Shown here: positions 1 to 13,500 of the stretch, piece by piece | Layout of the letters: each line of letters begins with the position of its first letter | Position numbering within the stretch: the stretch's first letter is position 1 | Assembly (NCBI RefSeq): GCF_048128805.1 | Contig: NC_136010.1 | Location: 29,451,980 to 29,515,979, forward strand | DNA: 64,000 nt | Direction of reading: 5' to 3' | Source of the DNA: Centroberyx gerrardi | Lineage: Eukaryota; Chordata; Actinopteri; Beryciformes; Berycidae | Translations under genes and position numbers: made by a program | Notes under the pieces: model-generated | The model's database searches: none | Told to the model about the DNA's origin: nothing | What the model saw: only the letters and a program-made list of their open reading frames with translations

Positions 1-24
1 CATTTGAGCTTTGCTTTTTTTCAG

Positions 25-135
25 CTTATCACCGTCAACAGGCAGGGTGTCAGAGCTGTGAACAGTGTTGATGCTGGAAGAGGGAAGGCCACTGTTGAAG
101 AACTTTGTCAAACTTACATACACCTCCGATACTAA
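25..135 (+). CDS. possible last coding exon of an unidentified gene extending left of the window
   Basis: A strong pyrimidine-rich acceptor (seven T then CAG) ends at base 24 and is followed by 36 open codons and a TAA at 133-135. The other two plus frames stop within the same stretch. The peptide contains NRQGVRAVNSVDAGRGK and ends in YIHLRY. I do not recognise the family. A 36-codon opening can occur by chance, so the case rests on the acceptor and the well-placed stop. If real, it belongs to a plus-strand neighbour whose body lies to the left. Confidence 0.3.
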   Translation, partial: LITVNRQGVRAVNSVDAGRGKATVEELCQTYIHLRY

Positions 136-1429
136 GGGCAAGATGTGGAAGTTCAGGTTAGGTTGCAAAGGTAGGTTAGAAAGAAAAGCTAGAAAGTAAG
201 AAGTTTTGGGTTTTTTAGGCTTTTGTAGGACTGAAGTACAAGTGGACAATGATTTACGAGCTCCAGCTATTTTACTGTTAGCATAAAAATCTCTCAGCTG
301 TAGTTTGTACTCGGGCCTCTCTGTGCCAACTGCAATCAATCACAATGTAAATAATTGTCTTACAACTGCAAATAACACGCAGGCAATTAGACACATGCTG
401 TACTCGTGCGAATGAGGTTTCGGCCCAGTATGTCAGCCATTTTTCACATTGGAGACGCACAGAAATCTGGACAAAATGCGGACTGAGATCGTTTGTCACC
501 TCGGTCTGACAGGTGCTGTTGAAGTTCAAAATAAGTACACACAAGAAATATTGGTTTACACGTTTACAAGGGCCTGTTGCGCAGTTTCCTATTATCCAAT
601 TTAGGTCATCCGCCTATCTTTATGGCTGCAGACGGGAAAACGGTCACGTTCTTCTGTAAATAGTCTTTGGCCCTCCTCCCTTAGCAGTCTCTGTGTTTTG
701 TTGTATTTTAGCCCACGGAAGAAGGAAGTATATCCTCTTACGATCCCTGTTAGTCCTGATCAATAGCCGTATTGTAAAGAGAAAAACAACAATGTTCTAC
801 AGAAAGCGTGTTAAAAGATGATTAGCAGGACTAAAACTGTTCTTGTCCTATAAACTAACATGAGTTAGAAACCAAGCAATGCTCACTGTTTTCCACAAGT
901 AAAATAGTTTTTCCATCATTTTTCCATCCTCTGCATTGTGTTCAAGCAATATTCCAGTTTTTTTAATTTTTATGTTGACTCTTTTTATTCAGAAGTGTAG
1001 ATGGACAATATTTCTCTTAGAAAAAGATGACAGAACATTGAAAAAAAACAACACTTTTTTTGTATAGCTATGTGTATGCATTGTAGAAATAATGGATACA
1101 AAGCAGAAGGCAGCGAGTGACAGATAAGCAGGACAGGTAATATTGGTGACTGACTACTTTTCATAAGGAGATATGGATCCTGAATACAAATGTTAGGACA
1201 AAATGAAATATTTGAAAGGAAAGAAGTTTGATAAAGTGGGCAATGATAAACACAGAGCACTGCCATAATAATTACAACCTGTCAATTGGGTATAATTTTA
1301 AATTTCAAATAAATGGACTGATTACTAATCAAACAGGGGGAGTCAATTATGTTACAACTACATCATAGAAGTAGCAGCAGTTATTTTCTTAACCTTCATG
1401 TTACCAGGGGAAGTTGTGCTTTGAAAACG

Positions 1430-1640
1430 CCCTGCTTCACATTCAACTGCTACACATTCACAGGTGTAAATGTGGAGCAGTTGGGGGTTGAGTGCCTTGT
1501 TGAAGGGCATCTTGATGGTTGTTGTTGAGGTAGTTTGTCATTCACACTTCACACCCAGGTTTGTCCAGTTGGTCTGGAATCCAGACTAGTCAACATCCAT
1601 TCCCAAGCCCAGCTCTCTAACTACCACATCCACTAGTAGC
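1430..1640. repeat. old dispersed fish repeat fragment
   Basis: The text from the gttgggggttgagtgcctt stretch to the phrase cagctctctaactaccacat matches the wording of a common fish interspersed repeat (roughly 'gtgccttgctcaagggcac ... ctctaaccactaggccacc'). It is followed directly by an AGT triplet repeat. Family assignment is from memory and not secure. Confidence 0.4.
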
Positions 1641-1674
1641 AGTAGCAGTAGTGTCAGTAGTAGTAGTAGTATTA
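1632..1674. repeat. AGT/AGC trinucleotide repeat
   Basis: Imperfect tandem AGT and AGC triplets at the end of a dispersed repeat fragment. Confidence 0.8.
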
Positions 1675-3110
1675 TGTATTATAGTATTATTATGTTATTA
1701 ATGTTTCCATGTCAGGCTGGGAGAACAAATTTCCTATCTATTTATCCAGCCACACCTTTCATCACTAATAAACAACGTAATTCAGTGGTGTTCCAAGAAA
1801 AGGAACAATCCATAACCTTGAGCAGCTTCAAGACAATTAAATATGTTAGAGACTGTTACAGTCAGTTGAATGTAGTAGTGAAATAGTTTAGAGGGAGTTT
1901 AGCTTATTTCTCCCATAAAATATATGAACTGGTCACATATTCTACTAGTATAAGACTTATTTTTAGCTCTTCAAAATTATTAATACCACATTTTTCCTCA
2001 GATGAAGGTTGCAAAGTATTTTCACAAATGGAATCCCGTGACTTTTATATTTCATACTGCTAAAATTCTATTATTTGGGTTGCTATAAGTCACATTACAG
2101 GCCTTGTGTAATTTGTTAAATCCATCCTCAAGGTAGACTGAAGTCATTAAGTATGCATTAAGTGAAACTAAAGAGAAGTAATGAGTAAGGGTCTGACTCT
2201 CAGGAGCATATGTTTACAGAGAAAATGTGTTTAAATTGCCACTGTCAACCAAACCTCTAAGACATTCATTCATTCTTCATATAATCTCTGCCAGGTCCGA
2301 TCATCTCTCAATCCATATGTGAATCAGTGTGTACATTTTGAAACTGTAATTTCATCCTGTGATATAGTATCAGACACCTAAAAGCCAGCCTGTATGGAAA
2401 TGGATAAATAAATGCATTTAAGTGTATTTTCTCCCTATATCACTCATCCTGTTGAGTAACTTCCACCACTTTATCATTATGCCCGGATGATAAATATCCT
2501 CAGTATTTTGGCAAATACCAGACATATTACATTTAAGATGCTGATGTTGATGCATGAAACAGAAAAGTTAGAGGGAGACTTGACAAAGTGCTTAGGAGTG
2601 AAAAACACTCTTTTCTGATCCTTCTCCATCAGCACAAACAGATGGAGACACTGCCCCCTTGTGGTCGTGGTCGGGACATACTGTACCTGGATGGCTTTGC
2701 TTGTTCAGGCCTGCAGAAGAACCTGCTCTGCCAGAATCCTCCATCCTCCATCGCTATACTCTCAGGGCATGTTTTAAGAGGGAACATTCAGTACATTCAG
2801 TATATGGATCACCCCAGGATCCATTCCTCTATAATCTCAGACATTATTTCCCAACTAAATGATTCAACAGGCTTCTGTTTTTGGTTAGTGGCTCCTAATT
2901 CCATGAATTACCAGAGGTGGATAAGGTGAAAGATCAGGGATACATGCTGGAGGTGTTTTACATCATGTGCTGAAAAAGGCAAATCAGCTGATTTGCAATT
3001 CAGTGAACATTAACCCCAATGGTGTTTCGTCTGGGAAAATGTAATGTTTGATCAACTCCACATCTGGAAACCCTCCTTCACTTTGACTCAGGATGTCCTG
3101 AGTGTTTAGA

Positions 3111-3111
<1 letters not shown>

Positions 3112-3142
<31 letters not shown>
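3112..3142. repeat. (CA)n microsatellite
   Basis: About 15 uninterrupted CA units. The CVCVCV and THTHTH peptides read through this region are artefacts of the repeat. Confidence 0.95.
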
Positions 3143-3146
<4 letters not shown>

Positions 3147-3514
3147 AATTTGTACAATACACTAGGGGGCACCAAGATAAAATATTTAGGACTTGAGACA
3201 AATCTGCATGAAGTTGATCATCATCAACTGATGATGCAACAAAAACAGGTTAGACATGATCTGCTCTTCAGACTATTCCAATATGAAGTCACTGCGCAAG
3301 TGTTTTTTCTACATACCAAAAATTAGTACTTAATGAGTTAAGTTTTATCTGTTCAAACACTTTTGGATACCCGGAAATGGAAAAGCCATGGTAAATAGCA
3401 TTATATTAACATTTCACACCCAAATTAATACTGTACTTCACTGTTTCACTTACACAGTAATACATCTCAACATTCAAGGCATGTGCATTACAAGCAGTGT
3501 GAGCCGACTCATAA

Positions 3515-4502
3515 TTCCTGTCCCTGGGAACACATTTATTTAAAAATGATGCTGGACACGTCATGCTTACAAAAATATTCAAAATACTGTACATTGGTTC
3601 TCAACATTGTGCAAAACGTAAAGTAGATATGAAAGTATTTACAACTCCAGTTGATAGGAAGAAAGTCGATTCAGGAGAAGACAGACTTACGGTGGGAAAA
3701 CATCATTTGAGCTTCCTCAAAATTTATAGACATTAATTTTGGTCAACTGAAATGTTGGATACTTGATTTACTGTTAAGTGTTCTAACCAGAGCACAGAAA
3801 CCTCAATCAATCTGAAATGCAAAAGAAATAGAAACACAGTAAACATTTTTTTTTTTACAGGATGTAGGAATGCAACAAAATTAGTGGAACTGTAATTCAA
3901 CAAACATTATCGAAACATGCTTTTGGCTGGAACGGTATAAATTATTTTCTTTGTCAAAAGTACTTAAAATATTGAAAAATTAAACATATTGAAGTTGCAT
4001 TCACATGCGCTATAAACTGTCAAATGCATTATTGTGTAGGTGGAGCTGAATCCAAGTCTGGAGTCCAAAATGTTACCGGTATCTTCTTCCAGCTAGACAT
4101 GCTTACATTCAAAAACAAAAAAAAAACAAACCCATCTATTTCCATAATACTTTGACCAAACAGTTAAACTGACTGAAAAGGACTTAGCAAGATTAATAGT
4201 TAGGTACGACAATATGTGTTTCAAGTTAATAACTGAGGTTAAGTAGCTGAAATGCTTTCTGTAGATTCATAAGGACATAGTGCCTGGTCCTAATGTCTTC
4301 ATAAAAAACAATGCTAGAAATAAAATATATATAAAAAAACAGAACATTTCCAGTTTTCTTCCAATGACAAGTGCACTGCTTTCCGAGTTTCCGACTTAAA
4401 ACCTTGTACTCTGATCCACATTCGTTTCCTCAGCCAGTCCAGCAGCAAGAAAGTGTTTTTTTAAAAATCACAAAGATTCCAACCAGGGTGCTGGCCTTGC
4501 TC
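3515..4502 (-). other. dennd2c: dennd2c 3' UTR with candidate polyA signal
   Basis: Sequence downstream of the dennd2c stop on the minus strand. It is AT-rich and has no further conserved coding. A minus-strand AATAAA lies at 3535-3540, giving a 3' UTR of about 980 nt if cleavage is near 3515. The end point is inferred. Confidence 0.45.
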
Positions 4503-7500
4503 TCATTTAATTTGTAGGAACTTCATCTTGCTCCCTGGAAGAAAAAAAATGCACAAAATAAATAAAGGATTAGCCCTTGAAAAGTAACCTTTTATGGTGA
4601 ACTTTTAAGAGTAGAGTAACACTAACCCAGTCCTTTGAGGAATTTGTTCACACCGCTCGGCTCTGGTTCAGGGTATGAATCCAAATACTCTGCCGCTCTG
4701 ACTTCAAACAGACCTGAGAGATGGGCGGAAAGGTTTAGTTACCAAGACACAACTGGGGCAGAGGTAGATATCCAAGTAAAAAAAAAAAAAAAAGCAAAAT
4801 TTTACATTTCTCTTTACAATCAATATGTTTCTATTCTTCCTGCGTGTGGCTTTGTTAACATGCATGGAGTAACCCAGTTACTCAAAGAACATTGACATGG
4901 GTCAACATCATAACTCATTCAGAATAACCCAGGTAAGATACCAGGTTTACTCCCATATTAAAACCGGTTACTGTTACCTCCTTTTTGGTTTTCTTTTTGG
5001 TTTTATTAGAAAGCTTGTTAAGATGATTGGCTTTCTCTGATATTAAAGGTCCAATTTCCAGTGTTTTATTCTCTGTCTTGAGGTCCATTCAAAGCTGTGT
5101 GTGGTGTCATGAACCAAAAACACTCTCAATCCATTTTTACATGTTCATTTTCCAGCATCTCTCTGAGCCTTACCAAGAACAGGCTGTATATGTTGCTGTG
5201 TCTTTAAGGCTCATTAATATTAACAACCCTCTGTTCTGATTGGCTAACCGTTTCAAGAGTGAAACGTGAGACGCCCCGGCCCGGCAGCTACAGGTAGGGA
5301 AAACTCTCCGGTAATAAACAATGACAACCGCTCAACCGCTTTGAAAAAAACACTTTGTTAGTCTATTATTTCTTACAAAAATGATAATGAGCGAACCTTT
5401 GTGATGCCACAAAGTTACGGAAGTCCAAACGGCTCGTTTAGAGGCTCGCTTTTCTAATATGGATTGTGTGGATTTAGTTGGCGACCGTGCGTTTTGATAC
5501 TTTCACCATGTTTAGATAGCACATCCAACTCCTTTATAATCAAAGAGGCAAGGGAAATCCTGTTTTCCACAATATGGGACCTTTAAATATGTTACTGTGG
5601 CATGTAAACATCCTAGGGTGCTTTTTTCAAACTGCCAGCACTGTTTATACATGTCAGTAAATAAGTATGACCAACAGCCAGGTTATTCCGTGCATGTGAA
5701 TGCAGCCACCAGCACACCGCACTTCTTACCGTTGCCGCCTCCCTTGCGCAGCTCCTTGTCCTGGATAAAGCCGGCGAACATCTGGGTGTCCATGAAGAGC
5801 TGCAGGAACTGGCGGACGCCACGGGAGGGGTGGGACTTGCGGAAGCTGTCACGCTGCAGCTCCCTGCCCCCGCCGGACGTGTCGGCCATGTGGAGGGGAT
5901 AGTGGCCCACCAGCTCCACGAAGAACCGCACGAAGGCCTCCGACAGCAGGCAGCTCAGCTCCGCCTGCTGGCCTGCATGGGCCACAGGGGGATTGGGAGG
6001 GGAAAAGTGAATATGATGAATATTAGCACACCTTTACAATAAGATATATACAGGGTGTCTACATGTTTCATCAGGTTAAATTAAAGCATTTGTAAGACTA
6101 CAGATTTATGAGAATACAGCATGACTGGGCTTGATTTCTCAGTGGAAAAACCCTAAAAAAAAAAAAGACCTACAACAATCCTATAGTAATATTTAGAAAG
6201 ACATAAAGACATTTAAATATTCATTATAGTCACTATAAAACTCACTATTGACTACTGCAGACACACCAGTGCCTATAGGAATATTATATTGAATCTTTGT
6301 TTGGGAAAAAGCGCATTTAAGACTTTTAAAGACATTTTAATGCCTTGCTTTTGCATAATGTTATTTGAGATATTTTAACGTAATGTTTTCACTGGGGCGC
6401 ACCGATAAACGTTCTAAATAGGTCATGGGTGATTGGCTGATCAAAGTTCCAGCTGCCAGATAAGAAAAGCGGTTGAATGTATGCCATAAAAACTATGAGG
6501 CAATTTGTGGCAGTCAGCAGAACGTTTATGTTTGTGTTTTGAATTTCACAGCCTGTGATCAGAGATTAGAACCACTTTAATATACTGGCTTTTCTTGTGA
6601 CAGGTTCAACAGGTGAGTAAGCACCTCAGTCATCAAGCACAACATATAACATGTAATTATGTTTGGATAAAACCTGGGATTTATTTACACATGGATAGGC
6701 ATCCATAGGAACAATCTGTTAATGCTCGATTCAAATTTGACTATTTATGCTTGTTGTCCACCTTTTCATGATGTGCCGTTAGGTGAAATGTATAATTTCA
6801 ATCGGCGATCTGATTGGTGATAGGCTGATCACATTGTTAAAAAAAAATAATAATAATCACCAATTGGAATCTACCTCAATAAACCTGATGGATCCCTACT
6901 TTTTTATGACACTGCCACATCCTGGATTGCTATAATACACAATTACATTTTCAGGAAGAATGAGAAGAACAAGGACCTTCATCTGGAGCAGTAGCGACTG
7001 TAAGGGCCTTATAATTGATGACTAAAGGTACTGAAATATATCTGAGTGAGACATCTTGCTACTTGGCACAGGCGATGTGTGGTATACTGACCTCCGGACC
7101 CGTCTCCCTCCTCCTGTCTCAGGATGTCCTCCCTCTCCTCCAGGATCTGCTGCAGCGCTGCCTGCAGCTTGCTGGGCAGGATGCAGTCTTCATCGCCCAG
7201 CTGTGGTGTGTAAAATGTTATTCCTTTACTCAATCAATTCAAATAATGATGGACTTGATGATGTAGGCTGAGGAGGCAACTTATTTGTTATTTGCTTTAC
7301 ATTATAATTGCTTCACAAACTGAGCACTATTCAAATGACAGTATAATAGACAGCCAATATTGCAGCAGCAACTTAATCGAGGCTTGTTTCATTTGTTAAT
7401 AGTTAATAGAGGAAGAGATTGTGCCTGAACAAAGATATGAAGCTCGCTAAATGAAATGTCAATCAGCCTATATATATACACAAAAAAGAAGTCCATTATA

Positions 7501-10500
7501 ATTTGAATAGACTGAATGACCACTGTTAACTGCCAACCTGTGGCAACTCTGAAGCAGTGAATCAGCTGCAAAACAGCCTTCATGTTTGCACCATGTCACG
7601 ACAGGAAGAGTTTCTGCTCAGTTTATGTCTTTGAGAGTTTCAGTCTCTACAGTGGTTGTGCATGTAGTGTCATTTTGTCTCTGTCACTTGTAAAAACATC
7701 TTGGGTACAAACGGACAAGTTCAGGCAAAGCCATCCCCGGCTCCTATTGGAACCGCACCTATCATCCCCATTATACAACGCTGTGTGTACACACCTGAAC
7801 GACAAACTTGTCTGCACACAGATCCACTATGAGCACCTGGGAAGGAAGCAAAAGCATTGTTTGGTCTTAACAGTAAATGTCTACTTGAATGCCTTTTGTA
7901 AAAAAAAAAGTAAATCTATTCAAGAGAATTCAGCATGAGCATTACCCAATTTCCCCACAGGGATCATTAAAGTTTCATCTAATGAGAAACCCGCTGCACA
8001 TAAGGAGGCTGAGATGCTTAGTTCATTATATTTACAAGAGTTACACAACAGTGAACTGCTCCTGGAGCCTCTTCAGGTTAACTACACCATGACACCACAG
8101 AGGAAGCTGCGCACTGCTGTGGAGCACCCACTGCTTTTGGCCTCATTCCAGAGAATACTGATTCATCGCAGCCATACGTTAGCGCTATAACCTCTCTATC
8201 AAAACATTTGCAGTCAGACCAGTCTATTTTAAACTGCAAGATGGAAAATCACGAGTTGATAAATCACTATATAACATAATATATTGTAACTGACCTCCTC
8301 GATGGGCAGCTCCAGCAGCGGGGGCAGGCAGGGTGCCAGCGCCCCCATGAGGAACGGGGTGGGGGAGCAGCTGATGTCCAGCATGCTGGCCGGCAGCACG
8401 GGCACAAAGGTGTGCTGCCAGGTGAACGGGTAGAGCAGTGCCAGCACTGCATGGCCACACCGGGACAACACACTGCAGAGAGGGAGAGAGGGAGAGAGAG
8501 AGAGGAGGGGAGGGGGGGGAGAAACACTAGCTATTAGTCAATAGTTCTCACAGCTCATATGACAAAAAGAGATCAATCACCATTGCCTAACACGGGTGTG
8601 TTCACATTATTCCTGTTTTTTTTTGACGCAACCACATTTCCATGGCAACTAGCTGCAGCAGCTGCCATTATCAGCAAACAGTGTTTCTGTACACTGCCAC
8701 AACACAGCCAATGTGCGCCAGTACTGCCTCTATATTACCAGAGTAATAATTACTACCAACTTTTCCACTGCTGCTTTCTCTATTTTCACTCTGGTTGATA
8801 TTGTCACACACTCTCAATTACCTATGTACGATCAAATGTCGCCTCTGCTTCCTTGCAATTGGTTGGCTCACAAAAAAAGGGGTCGACTTCATGTGCGCTC
8901 CTCTAAAAAGCTGAATTTTTTCCGCTTTAGAAAGCACTCTGCACCGCCTACAAGAAGCCAAGCTCAGCACTTCTTCCGAAGCAGATCCTTTCCATCCACC
9001 TTGCGGCTGCTCCCCATTATCTTTAATGTTAAAAAAAAGCCACTGGCAGTTTGAAAACAGCAGAAAAGTGTGAACACAGCCTAAAAGTTATTGTAGTATG
9101 TTATGTATTGTAGTATGTGCAAAATAGTTTGTGACCTACGTTATTGCTCCACTTTGTCCCAAGAAATTTAGTCAATATAAGCAGGATTTGGAGGTTTTGG
9201 TGGCAAATAATTGGTGGCAGGATTTAGTAAACTGACACCCCTGGGTTAAAGTACCTAGAGAGAGATGATACTGGCTCTGCAGTGTTTGGTGTGTTGTACC
9301 TGAGTTTGTCAGCGATGAAGATGACCCTCCGCTCCAGCAGCAGGGAGGCGAACACCTGCAGGAGTTTCCCGACGCTGAGACACTGCAGCAGACTCTGGAA
9401 GTCCACGTGCTCTAGTCTGGAGTCCACCGGCCGACACAGGGTCAGTACCTGGCAGAAGATGAACAAGACACCCCCAAGTGTAAATACAGTGTTATCCCCA
9501 CAAGTCAAAAAGACAACAGCATTGTTCACAAAATAAGAGGACCGGCATCCAACTGACAATACTGACTGAACTAAATCTTGCTGTATTTACGTTTGTTTTT
9601 CTTCTTCTCTAGCTGTTATGCTTGTTAATCAGCTGAAAGTGAATTTATTAAGTTTCACTGTTTTGTGTTATCAGGTGTTCTGGAAAAACAGACTCTTTAG
9701 TTACATATAAGTATATATTGCTGAAGACAATGGACTGTTTGAAGGCTGGCGTTTAGAAACCCAGAAGTGCAAACTTATGCTGAATTTACGTGAACTCACT
9801 TCCTTATGGCCACCAGTCTGCTGTATTACAACAATAGTGAGATTAGTTGTGAAGCATTTCCTTGAATTTATTGTTAAGGGAAGGGTTCATTATTTCTTAT
9901 ATTTTGAGTTCCTCAGAAATGTTAATGACTAAGACTGACCGGACTGACATAAATCCCAGTCAACAACAGAACAACCTCCTCCCTTCTCCGGTCAGTTTAA
10001 CTTCATTTTTATACAGCCCCAATCTTTTGTGCAAGCCGTTACAATATTTATAGCTGTCCCAACCCTGGAACAGCTATTCCTATTGTGTACACAGATAGCC
10101 GCTCATGTTGAGATGTTGAGTCATAGTCAGTAAGGAGTGGTTAGGAGGAACCGGACTAGTAATTAACAGTTCCTCTTTTCGTTGCGGTGTTACCTCATTC
10201 CCAGAGCCGGGGAGGAAGCTCTTGACTGTGATCGTGCGCCCCGGGGCCGGGAATGGGGCCTCCATGACGCTCCGCATGAAGGGGTGAACGAGCGCCGGCG
10301 AAATCTCCCTCCGCCTCTCCACCTCCTCCAAGATCTGGACAGAGGGACACAACTTATCAAGACTTGTTGAGAATGGGTACAGAAGCTGCTTTTTGTCTAG
10401 GCCATATTCACGCCTACTGTTTGTACATTTCTCTTGGCCAACTGGAAAATGGGTGGAACACCACCGCATGCAAATCCCTTCTTGAAAAAAAAGCACACCC

Positions 10501-13500
10501 ATTGATTTGCTGAGGATTAGCTTTTAGTGTAGCCTCATTCCACCCTAAGATACACAAAGAGCTTCAAGACAGCAGCTGTCAAACACTTCGGGGGGATTAC
10601 CGCTGAATCTCAACAAATATCAGTCCAGCTTGTTTCGCTGAACATTCCCTAAACTCTTGCATAGTTAGAAACAAGACGGCAGAGTTCATGCCCCTGGTCT
10701 GTGATATCATGTCTAATAAAAGTATTCGATATGTCAAATGTCTGGTTGTTTTACCTTTGCGAACAGGTTGAAACAGCCCAGTCTGCTGACGATGCAGTGC
10801 ACCTCAGGAAGCCTCTTCCCCTTTCCACTGGGCTTAAAGACACATGTGGTTTGATAAAGTCATAAAGCAGGTATCAACACTGTTCATTTATGGCAAAACC
10901 CATTACTAAAATATATTAACAATGTTAACATTCAAATGAACTTACTGTACCATCATCAGGACAACAATATATCAATATAAGAGCTTGTTCCATAGAGCAG
11001 GTTGTCCCTTTTAGTACGAGTCTAACAGGTTTTTTCAATGGAAATTTGAATAGAGTGAAAAAAACAAAACAAATTAAGAGTCCAGCCATGTTTATGAAAG
11101 CAGCAGGGAGCTTATCTAACAAAACAGTACAGGCCTAGCTGCATGTTTAATAATACTAATACTGATATTACTACTAATAATGATAATAACCATCATTTAT
11201 AGAACACTTGTCAAAACAGACTTACAAAGTGCTTTACAAGATAAATAAATATGTCAATAAATACAGAAAAAAAAGAATAAAATACAAAGACAAATGCACC
11301 AAATAATTAAAAAAGGGACAAAAAACATTCATACATACATACATACATACATACATAGTAAGTATTATCAAGCCTAAAAAAAAGTGTGTTTTGAAAAGTG
11401 TTGAAGTAGTTCTCCTTGTAAGGGGAAGCAGAGGGGAGAAATGCTGAAATTCCTCTTTCTCTCCGTCATTGATTCAGAGGTCGTTTATGGTCTGTGATTC
11501 ACATGCACTGGTCCTCAGAGATGTTGAGTAAGCACTTGGCCCGCTGCCATGTCATCTCACACACACACACACACACACACTCAAGGCGATGACTCAGACA
11601 CAAAAGTTAACACATCCACACTCACCAGGATCTTGCGACAGTAACAGAACCAGCGGCTGCCGTCTTCTCCCGTCAGGACAAAGGAGAAGGTCTCGCTACA
11701 GAGACAAAATCAATACATATATTAGGATCTAAGGAGAGATCATATATTATCTGCAATTTATATGATGTCATTTGATTTAACTTTGCCTCTATGCACATGT
11801 GCTCTTGAATAGTTTGATGTCTAGATGAAAGATGTACTTTTTTAGACTTGTTTACGAATACTGCAGATGTAAATTAGCCTTTTACGGCCTCAAAACACGT
11901 GTGCTTTCAAGCTGCAGACCATGTGCTTGAGTCTCTGGAGAAGTGAAAGATGGGCACTTGGTTTTCTGTTAGTTTGCACAACCACGGGAAACCCCTTCAA
12001 AAGGCGAGGAGGCAGCAGAGGGCAAACAGGAGGAGATGTGCCAGCGTAGCATGAGCGCAGATCAAAACCCACATTAGAACAATGGTCCAACGCCCCAGAG
12101 AGCCTCAAGACTAAATTAGATTAGATGGAACTTTAATGATCCCCGTGGGGAGCTTGGGCTGTTGCAGCAGCAAAATGACTGGATACAGCTGAGAAAGAAA
12201 TAGGGTGTAAATAAGAATAGAGAAAATGGGGGTATTAAACCTAAGTCAAAATATATGAATGGAAAAAAAAAAAAAGGAAAATACACGAATTACAGCATAT
12301 ATGCAGGGTGTGCAAACTAACAGCAGAAGATACTGAGACGAAGATATGAATGGAAACTATATGAAAATGAGAATGCATGCATATGAAAACCAATGAATAT
12401 ATTACAAATGAGAAATTCAGAGAATATAACATATTGTATGTAGGTATTAGCTGACCTTGGCATGTCTGCAGAGGGCCTCCAGTCCTGCGAGTCCGGGAAG
12501 CAGAACTTGGGAATGGCCTTCAGGCGATCCTCGGCCTCTCTGGAGTGGCGACATGACTTCTCAAACTGGAAACAGAGGGACTCCAGTTAGCTATAGCGCT
12601 GGTTCCTAGGTCCAGCATTCACTAGAAATGATCCCAATTAGACAACAACTATAAGAATGGCCATATTCATCACAGGCTATTTATCTCCCTGCATACAGTT
12701 TAAACTGTTATACTAAATCAATATTAATCAGCAACAATAGATATTTTCCCATATGGGTCCCTGGGATAAAACCTCATCCAATGGGGATCCATGGTCTAAT
12801 TTGTATCTATTTGGGCATCTGTGACATGAAAATGTTTGAGAGCCCCTTAACTATACAGATACAAAAACGTATAAAAAAACAAAAACAAAATCAAAAGCTC
12901 TCTCTCATGAGAACTCTGAAGTCTTTTTATGTTTTCATGCCTTATGTAAATGGGGTGAATTCCCCTTTAAGAGATTCCTTGCAATAAGTCAAGAATGCAT
13001 CATCCATTCATTTTGTCAAACAAGATTAAAGTTTGGACAGAAAATTGTCCTCAAATATCACTCAGCTAAAGCAATATAATCAGAGTGGAGTTTTTTTTTC
13101 CTATGGGTAGAAGAAGGGTTGGGTCGTCTTAAGACCCTCTAACCATTTTGGGGAACTGCTGCGTGATCTCGGGGGAGTAGGCGTTTCCTGGGGAGCCCTT
13201 TCTCAGCGACACCACCACGAAGATCTGGAAGAGCTGCTGCTGCTGGAGCTGGATCAGGTCCCTCTCCAGGGTGCGGTAGCCCGGCCGGCGCTTCAGCGTC
13301 GACTGGACGTAGACCGACCGCCTGGAGCCTGCTGGACAATCCCGCAATGCAATGCCATAAAGCAATCTCCCTTTGTGCCGTAAAGCAATACAACAGATTT
13401 CCCGCCAAATCTGACCCAGTGGCACACAGTGTAAAATTTAAAATGCAATGTATCTGATGGTCACCTCCTGACACACGATGAAGTCACCACTAAAGACTTT

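Larger units (their letters stand above)
136..3514. other. intergenic stretch, no recognised gene
   Basis: No ORF here resembles a known protein and none is bounded by convincing splice sites. The stretch holds an old dispersed-repeat fragment (about 1430-1640), an AGT-type triplet repeat (1632-1674) and a CA microsatellite (3112-3142). A plus-strand AATAAA near 1306 could serve the putative gene at the left edge, but this is unsupported. Confidence 0.5.

Noticed and set aside
8713..9054. 113-aa plus-strand open frame
   Set aside because: It lies inside the candidate MITE at 8594-9081 and starts at a non-ATG codon; no homology is recognised.
10755..10827. Acceptor at CCCAG|TGG for this dennd2c exon
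   Set aside because: It would put a stop in frame. The acceptor five bases upstream on the minus strand (AAG|CCCAGTGG) gives PSGKGKRLPEV and keeps the frame, so the exon was set to 10755-10832.
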